Below, one piece after another: positions 58,846-64,000 of a DNA stretch of 64,000 nt (its first letter is position 1; each line of letters begins with the position of its first letter). The DNA is from Streptomyces paradoxus. Lineage in GTDB: Bacteria; Actinomycetota; Actinomycetes; Streptomycetales; Streptomycetaceae. Below the pieces are notes generated by a model, which was not told the DNA's origin, ran no database searches, and worked only from the letters and a program-made list of their open reading frames with translations. The DNA is taken from contig NZ_JACHGV010000005.1 in the NCBI RefSeq assembly GCF_014202475.1, positions 62,001-126,000 on the forward strand. The letters run 5' to 3'. A program made the translations under genes and the position numbers.

Positions 58846-60240
58846 GTGACTATTCGCCTGTACGACACCAGCGCCCGGCAGATCCGTGACTTCTCCCCGC
58901 TCCAGCCGGGTTGCGTCTCGATCTACCTGTGTGGTGCCACCGTGCAGGCCGCCCCGCACATCGGGCACATCCGCTCCGGGCTGAACTTCGACATCATGCG
59001 CCGCTGGTTCGAGTACCGCGGCTACGACGTCACGTTCGTGCGGAACGTGACGGACATCGACGACAAGATCATCGCCAAGTCGGCCGGCCAGAACCGTCCT
59101 TGGTGGGCCATCGGCTACGAGAACGAGCGCGCGTTCAACGACGGTTACCACGCGCTCGGCTGCCTGCCCCCGACCTACGAGCCGCGTGCCACCGGCCACA
59201 TCACCGAGATGGTCGAGATGATGCGCGGCCTCATCGAGCGCGGGCACGCCTACGTCGCGGACGGCAGCGTCTACTTCGACGTCCGCTCCTTCCCGGAGTA
59301 CCTGGCGCTGTCCAACCAGGACATCGACGACCTGCGTCAGCCCGACGAGGGCGTCTCGGGCAAGCGCGACCCGCGCGACTTCGCCATGTGGAAGGCCACC
59401 AAGCCCGGGGAGCCCGACTGGGAGACGCCCTGGGGCCGCGGCCGTCCCGGCTGGCACCTGGAGTGCTCGGCGATGGCGCACAAGTACCTCGGGACCGCCT
59501 TCGACATCCACGGCGGCGGCCTGGACCTGGTCTTCCCGCACCACGAGAACGAGATCGCCCAGGCCAAGGCCTACGGCGACGAGTTCGCGCGGTACTGGGT
59601 GCACAACGCCTGGGTCACCATGAGCGGCGAGAAGATGTCCAAGTCGCTCGGCAACTCCGTCCTGGTCAGTGAGATGGTCAAGCGCTGGCGGCCCATCGTG
59701 CTGCGCTACTACCTCGGCACCCCGCACTACCGCTCGATGATCGAGTACAGCGAGGAGGCGCTGCGCGAGGCCGAGTCGGCGTTCGCGCGGATCGAGGGCT
59801 TCGTGCAGCGCGTGGTCGAGAAGGCCGGCGTCGTCGAGCCCGCCCCCGAGGTGCCGCTCGCCTTCGCCGAGGCCATGGACGACGACCTGGGCGTGCCGCA
59901 GGCGCTCGCCGTGGTGCACACCACTGTCCGGCAGGGCAACAGTGCCCTGGCGGCCGACGACAAGGAAGCAGCCGTGGCCCGGCTCGCCGAGGTGCGCGCG
60001 ATGCTCGGCGTGCTCGGCCTCGACCCGCTGGACCCCCAGTGGGCCGGGGAGGGCGACCGTGGCGAGGACCTGCACGGCGTGGTCGACACGCTCGTCCGCA
60101 TGGTGCTGGACCAGCGTGAGGCCGCCCGGGCCCGCAAGGACTGGCCCACCGCGGACGCCATCCGCGACCAGCTGAGCCAGTCCGGCCTGGTCATCGAGGA
60201 CAGCCCGCAGGGGCCGCGATGGAGCCTCGGCCCGCGCTGA
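58846..60240 (+). CDS. cysS: Cysteinyl-tRNA synthetase
   Basis: 464 residues from GTG 58846. TACCCT lies 6 nt before the GTG and no ribosome site is seen, so the mRNA is probably leaderless. HIGH at 38-41, KMSKS at 263-267, Cys29 and the His/Glu of FPHHENEIAQ among the zinc ligands. Charges tRNA-Cys. The paralog MshC of mycothiol synthesis is excluded because the full-length C-terminal domain is present. Confidence 0.93.
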   Translation: MTIRLYDTSARQIRDFSPLQPGCVSIYLCGATVQAAPHIGHIRSGLNFDIMRRWFEYRGYDVTFVRNVTDIDDKIIAKSAGQNRPWWAIGYENERAFNDGYHALGCLPPTYEPRATGHITEMVEMMRGLIERGHAYVADGSVYFDVRSFPEYLALSNQDIDDLRQPDEGVSGKRDPRDFAMWKATKPGEPDWETPWGRGRPGWHLECSAMAHKYLGTAFDIHGGGLDLVFPHHENEIAQAKAYGDEFARYWVHNAWVTMSGEKMSKSLGNSVLVSEMVKRWRPIVLRYYLGTPHYRSMIEYSEEALREAESAFARIEGFVQRVVEKAGVVEPAPEVPLAFAEAMDDDLGVPQALAVVHTTVRQGNSALAADDKEAAVARLAEVRAMLGVLGLDPLDPQWAGEGDRGEDLHGVVDTLVRMVLDQREAARARKDWPTADAIRDQLSQSGLVIEDSPQGPRWSLGPR

Positions 60241-60264
60241 GACGAGCCCCACGGGGCGCTCGAT

Positions 60265-60290
60265 GTGCCGCCCGGGCCTCCGGGCGGCAC
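60265..60290 (+). terminator. Terminator after cysS
   Basis: GTGCCGCCCGG and CCGGGCGGCAC, 4-nt loop, 25 bp after the stop. Confidence 0.75.
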
Positions 60291-60356
60291 ACTGCACAGA
60301 CGTAAGAGCCGTACACAGACGTACGTACGCATCACTTCACGGAGACAGGTAGCTCA

Positions 60357-61298
60357 ATGGCCGCGAACAACCGCCGCATGTCCGGCAAGAAGGGCGCGCA
60401 GGTCGGCAGTGGCGGCCAGCGGCGCCGGGGCCTGGAAGGCAAGGGCCCCACCCCGCCCGCCGAGATGCGCAAGGGGCACAAGAAGAACCGCGTCGCCAAT
60501 GCCAAGGCGAAGCAGGCCGTGCGCCGGCCCACCGTGCGCGGCCGTGGCGGCAAGGGCACGTCCGAGCTGGTCGTCGGGCGCAACCCGGTTCTGGAGGCGC
60601 TGCGCGAGGGCGTCCCGGCGTCCACGCTCTACGTCCAGCAGTTCATCGACAACGACGAGCGGGTGCGCGAGGCCCTCCAGGTCGCCGCCGAGCGCGGCGG
60701 GATCAACCTCATGGAGGCCCCGCGTCCCGAGCTGGACCGGATGACCAACGGTCTCAACCACCAGGGCCTGGTCCTCCAGGTCCCGCCGTACGAGTACGCC
60801 CACCCCGAGGACCTGGCGTCCGCCGCCTACGACGAGGGTGTGGACCCGCTGATCGTCGCCCTCGACGGCGTCACCGACCCGCGCAACCTCGGCGCGGTCG
60901 TCCGCTCCGTCTCCGCCTTCGGCGGTCACGGCGTGGTCGTCCCCGAGCGCCGCGCGGCCGGTATGACGGCCGGTGCCTGGAAGACGTCCGCCGGTACGGC
61001 GGCCCGCACCCCGGTCGCCCGCGCCACCAACCTCACCCGGGCCCTGGAGGCGTACAAGAAGGCCGGCATCACGGTCGTCGGCCTGGCCGCCGATGGCGAG
61101 GCCGAGCTCGGTGAGCTTCCGGCGCTGGACGGCCCGGTCGTCATCGTCGTCGGCAGTGAGGGCAAGGGGCTGTCCCGGCTCGTCGGGGAGACCTGTGACG
61201 TGCGGGTGCGGATCCCGATGCCGGGCGGCGCCGAGTCGCTCAACGCCGGTGTGGCGGCGGGGATCGTGCTGTACGAGGCGGCCCGCCGACGCCACTGA
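60357..61298 (+). CDS. rlmB: 23S rRNA 2'-O-methyltransferase (SpoU/TrmH family)
   Basis: 313 residues. After a basic N-terminus (about 1-60) the RNA-binding domain begins VVGRNPVLEALREGVPASTL. The SPOUT methyltransferase part has DGVTDPRNLGAVVRS, VGSEGKGLSRL and LNAGVAAGIVLYE. Methylates G2251 of 23S rRNA in E. coli; same role is inferred. Confidence 0.92.
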   Translation: MAANNRRMSGKKGAQVGSGGQRRRGLEGKGPTPPAEMRKGHKKNRVANAKAKQAVRRPTVRGRGGKGTSELVVGRNPVLEALREGVPASTLYVQQFIDNDERVREALQVAAERGGINLMEAPRPELDRMTNGLNHQGLVLQVPPYEYAHPEDLASAAYDEGVDPLIVALDGVTDPRNLGAVVRSVSAFGGHGVVVPERRAAGMTAGAWKTSAGTAARTPVARATNLTRALEAYKKAGITVVGLAADGEAELGELPALDGPVVIVVGSEGKGLSRLVGETCDVRVRIPMPGGAESLNAGVAAGIVLYEAARRRH

Positions 61299-61426
61299 AC
61301 AGGCGTCCGGAACTTCACCCGTAACGGGATATTCCGGTGTCATCGGGGCGACGAGGACAAGCTTGACGGGGTCCGGACAGATCCGGGGGGTCAAAGCAGT
61401 GTCCTAACGCGACGTCACTCGGTTAG

Positions 61427-63121
61427 ATGAGTGTGGACACCAGAACACCCCGCACACCCACGGGGGACCGCTCGTCGGGACTCGACGACGCTCCCGCGCT
61501 GAGCATGGTGAAGGTGCCGAGCGACCCGGCGCAGGTCATCGTCAATCACGCGAGTTTCCGCGTGCAGTTGGGCGTCTCGACGCGTCGCGTCCAGTCCCCC
61601 CGGGTCGCACGGCACCTGACCGCCACCGAGGACACCGCCCGTATCCCCCAGGTGGGGGGCGGGGCGGACGGGGCCACCGCCCGCCGCCGGCCCGTCGTCT
61701 GGAGCGGCAGATCCGCTCCCGACGACACCGGGGCGCACCGGCTCCTGCAGGCCGTGCGGCACGAGAGTGTCCGCCACGCCGACGAGTCCGGCTCCGACAC
61801 CGGGGCCACCCAGGTCATCTCCCGTGTGGGCCCGGGCTACGACGACCCCGGGTACCAGGGCGCGGGCTACGGCGGCGCCGGCTACGAGGACGACCTCGCC
61901 CAGACCGTCGAGACCCCGGTCGTCGGCCCCCAGCGCACCCGCGAACCCGCCGACGGCACCCGGCTGCTGCCGCCCATGCGGACCGCCGGCAGCGCCTACG
62001 ACGAACCGGCGTACGGCGAACCCGCCTACGAGGACGACGATTTCGAGGAGTCCGCCCCCGGCGCGGACGGCACCGGGCGCCGGGCCAAGCGGCACGGCGA
62101 CGACCCGGCCCGGCACGCCTACTACCCGGGCCGCCGGATGAACCTCGCCGTCGTCCTGCTGCCGCTGCGTGTCTTCCTCGGCTTCATCTCCATCTACGCC
62201 GGCATGGGCAAGCTGTGCGACCCCGTCTACTTCGAAGGCGGCAAGCGTGGCTCCATGGTCAAGTGGCTCAACACGCTGCACCCGTGGGAAGTCGCCGAGC
62301 CGCTGCGCCAGTTCGCCCTGGAGCACCCGGTCGGCGCCGGCCTGGTCATCGCCTTCGCCCAGGTCATCGTCGGTGTCCTGACGGTGCTGGGCTGCTGGCA
62401 GCGCGTCGCCGCCTGCCTGGGCGCCCTGCTGTCGGCCGCGCTGCTGGTCACCGTCAGCTGGAAGAGCGTCCCCGCCTACGAGACGCCCGACATCATCTAT
62501 CTCGCCGCCTGGTCGCCGCTGATCATCGCCGGCGCCCCCGTCTACTCCGTCGACGGCCGTCTGGCCGGCAGTGCCTGGCGCCGTCTCGGCCCCCGCGCCG
62601 ACATCTGGGACCTGCGCCGCTACGTGCTGCGCCGCGGCGCCCTCGTCACCGCCATCGCCACCGGCGTCACCCTGCTCGTCGGCTCGCTGCTCGGCGGTGC
62701 CGTCCGCGACGCCGACCGGGTCGTCGTCCCGGGGCCCGGCGAGGCCCCGCGCAACGAGCTGCCCGGCTCCCCGCTGCCGGGTGAGCCCGGCAAGCGCAAG
62801 GAGAAGCGGACCCCGTCGGCCTCCTCCTCACCCACCCAGGGCGCCACGGCCGGTTCCGCGAGCCCGAGCGCGGGCACCACGACCCGGCCGGACGCCACCC
62901 GCGACACCGGCACCGTCACCGGCGGCTCGCCCAGCCAGACCCAGGGCACCGTCGGCCAGGCCCCGCCTCAGCAGTCCTCCCCGGCCGACCAGGCCCCGAG
63001 CACCACGACCGGCCCCACCTCCGGTGGCGGCACGGCAACGGGCGGCACGGGCTCGACCGGCGGCACGGGCGGCGGCTCCTCCACGGGCCGCCCGGGCTTG
63101 GTGGGCGGCCTGCTGGGCTGA
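61427..63121 (+). CDS. DoxX-family membrane protein with long disordered ends
   Basis: 564 residues. N-terminal ~230 residues are Gly/Asp/Glu/Tyr-rich and disordered. Then a DoxX four-helix core (VVLLPLRVFLGFISIYAGMG, with helices near 300-420) and an extra helix (GALVTAIATGVTLLVGSLLG). The C-terminal ~130 residues are Gly/Ser/Thr/Pro-rich. DoxX proteins are linked to thiosulfate:quinone reductase or redox complexes; this one's partners are unknown. Confidence 0.83.
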   Translation: MSVDTRTPRTPTGDRSSGLDDAPALSMVKVPSDPAQVIVNHASFRVQLGVSTRRVQSPRVARHLTATEDTARIPQVGGGADGATARRRPVVWSGRSAPDDTGAHRLLQAVRHESVRHADESGSDTGATQVISRVGPGYDDPGYQGAGYGGAGYEDDLAQTVETPVVGPQRTREPADGTRLLPPMRTAGSAYDEPAYGEPAYEDDDFEESAPGADGTGRRAKRHGDDPARHAYYPGRRMNLAVVLLPLRVFLGFISIYAGMGKLCDPVYFEGGKRGSMVKWLNTLHPWEVAEPLRQFALEHPVGAGLVIAFAQVIVGVLTVLGCWQRVAACLGALLSAALLVTVSWKSVPAYETPDIIYLAAWSPLIIAGAPVYSVDGRLAGSAWRRLGPRADIWDLRRYVLRRGALVTAIATGVTLLVGSLLGGAVRDADRVVVPGPGEAPRNELPGSPLPGEPGKRKEKRTPSASSSPTQGATAGSASPSAGTTTRPDATRDTGTVTGGSPSQTQGTVGQAPPQQSSPADQAPSTTTGPTSGGGTATGGTGSTGGTGGGSSTGRPGLVGGLLG

Positions 63122-63140
63122 CCCCCGACCAGCACGACAG

Positions 63141-63170
63141 AAGGCCCCGCACCGTCAGGTGCGGGGCCTT
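63141..63170. terminator. Terminator between the DoxX and nucleotidyltransferase genes
   Basis: AAGGCCCCGCACC and GGTGCGGGGCCTT with a 4-nt loop, followed by TTTC. Confidence 0.85.
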
Positions 63171-63263
63171 TTCACGCGTAGAGGCCAGATGTCCCTCGGG
63201 GGCGCGGGGAACTGCGCGAGCAGCCACGGCGGGCCCGCGGCCGAAGCACACCGCACGCCGCGG

Positions 63264-63995
63264 TCAACGCCCCAACGCCGCCAGTTCCTTCGCCGCCTCC
63301 GTCAGGTCCTTCGCCGTGTCGATGGCCCGCCAGTACGACCCCTGGGGGATCGTGAACCCGGCGAGGCGCCGCTCACGGGCCAGATGAGGAAACGTGGTCC
63401 GCTCATGGTCCCCCCGGTGCGGCAGCAGCCCGGCGAACTCGGGGGAGAAGACGTACACGCCGGCGTTGATCTCGAAGGTCGACGGGGGCGCCTCGATGAA
63501 GTCGGTGATCCGCCCGAACCCGTCGGTCTGCACCGCCCCCCACGGCAGCCTCGGCCGCGCCAGCGCCAGCGTCGCGACGGCATCGCGCTCGGCGTGGAAG
63601 TCGGCCATGTCCCGCAGCGAGAACCGGGTCCAGATGTCGCCGTTCGTCGCGTACCAGGGCTGGTCGGGGTGGGGGAGATGCGCCGCGGCGTACTTGAGGC
63701 CGCCGCCGCGCCCGAGCGGCTCCGACTCGACGACCGTCGTGACGGAGACGGGCAGCTCGGCCGTCTCCAGCCACTTCTGCAGGACCTCGGCGAGATGGCC
63801 GCAGGAGACGACGACGTCCGTCACACCCTCGTCGGCGAGCCAGGACAGCTGATGGCCGATGATCGGCGTCCCCGTCCCGGGGATCTCGACCATCGGCTTG
63901 GGCCGGTCGTCGGTGTACGGACGCAGCCGGGAGCCCTGGCCACCGGCCAGAACGACGGCTTGAACGGGGCGGGACGCGGCGCTCGGATCGCTCAT
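63264..63995 (-). CDS. Sugar-1-phosphate nucleotidyltransferase (mannose-1-P guanylyltransferase-like)
   Basis: 243 residues. AVVLAGGQGSRLRPYTDDRP is the pyrophosphorylase signature with Gly-rich loop and KPMVEIPGTGTP following; ATNGDIWTRF holds the Asp for metal, and FEINAGVYVFSP the sugar-binding strand. Makes an NDP-sugar; base and sugar cannot be told. Confidence 0.9.
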   Translation of the reverse strand: MSDPSAASRPVQAVVLAGGQGSRLRPYTDDRPKPMVEIPGTGTPIIGHQLSWLADEGVTDVVVSCGHLAEVLQKWLETAELPVSVTTVVESEPLGRGGGLKYAAAHLPHPDQPWYATNGDIWTRFSLRDMADFHAERDAVATLALARPRLPWGAVQTDGFGRITDFIEAPPSTFEINAGVYVFSPEFAGLLPHRGDHERTTFPHLARERRLAGFTIPQGSYWRAIDTAKDLTEAAKELAALGR

Positions 63996-64000
63996 GGACA

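Noticed and set aside
1..64000. CRISPR array, rRNA operon or intact insertion sequence
   Set aside because: No regularly spaced repeats, no rRNA sequence and no intact transposase were seen.

Overview
The window is high-GC actinobacterial DNA, almost certainly from a Streptomyces chromosome. GC is strong at third codon positions, GTG starts are common, several genes look leaderless, and the gene order (Fur/Nur, YgfZ, Dtd, RsiG, DevE/DevA/DevB ... MshA, GpmA ... PhoU/PhoR/PhoP, CarD, IspD, IspF, CysS, RlmB) matches what I recall of the core region of S. coelicolor. All functions below are read from sequence motifs and recalled families; nothing was searched.

Layout. (1) 0-3.7 kb: end of a Fur-family regulator, then YgfZ, D-aminoacyl-tRNA deacylase, the anti-sigma factor RsiG (both copies of its c-di-GMP signature are visible) and an Eis-like acetyltransferase. 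(2) 4.0-10.6 kb: a developmental cluster with three paralogous DevA-type GntR regulators. Two of them are divergent from a ~60-residue two-helix membrane protein. The cluster also has a HAD phosphatase (DevB) and a 763-residue protein with two kinase (APH) domains. The three regulators share a likely leaderless promoter layout, and two share a 17-bp operator. (3) 10.6-18.6 kb: TetR regulators, a HelD-like helicase, a broken RraA-like gene, an SGNH hydrolase/TetR operon with a 21-bp operator, a methyltransferase and small enzymes. (4) 18.6-21.8 kb: a decayed patch with fragments of at least four genes, including recombination genes, around an oxidoreductase/HxlR pair with an 18-bp operator. (5) 21.8-36.5 kb: quinone oxidoreductase/TetR; an XRE-HbhA-DUF2516 group like Mycobacterium Rv0474-Rv0476; a receiver-PP2C phosphatase; an NlpC/P60 hydrolase; MshA-YbjN; AraC/DUF2000; MFS-GNAT and small genes. 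(6) 36.7-47.1 kb: gpmA, followed by an accessory island. The last 60 bp around the gpmA stop codon and terminator are repeated exactly at the far end of the island. The island holds remnants of two integrases, a tRNA-Gly(CCC) 3' half with tandem 11-mers, an XRE plus Nudix-like cassette in lower-GC DNA, a membrane-anchored protein, a LysR/hemerythrin/beta-lactamase block and a duplicated 128-bp element. (7) 47.2-52.4 kb: CGNR regulator/hydrolase pair, DinB, an ECF42 sigma factor operon with its promoter signature, a SCO4226-like DUF4242 protein and a 52-residue cysteine-rich peptide. (8) 52.5-64 kb: core genes phoU <> phoR-phoP with a PHO box, a lipoprotein, carD, ispD-ispF, cysS, rlmB, a DoxX membrane protein and a sugar nucleotidyltransferase.

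Working together: PhoR-PhoP and PhoU control the phosphate response. IspD/IspF make isoprenoid precursors. MshA starts mycothiol synthesis and CysS may feed the same thiol economy. RsiG, DevA and DevE connect the left part to sporulation control. The most unusual parts are the DevA-type regulator/membrane-peptide modules and the integration-scarred island next to gpmA.
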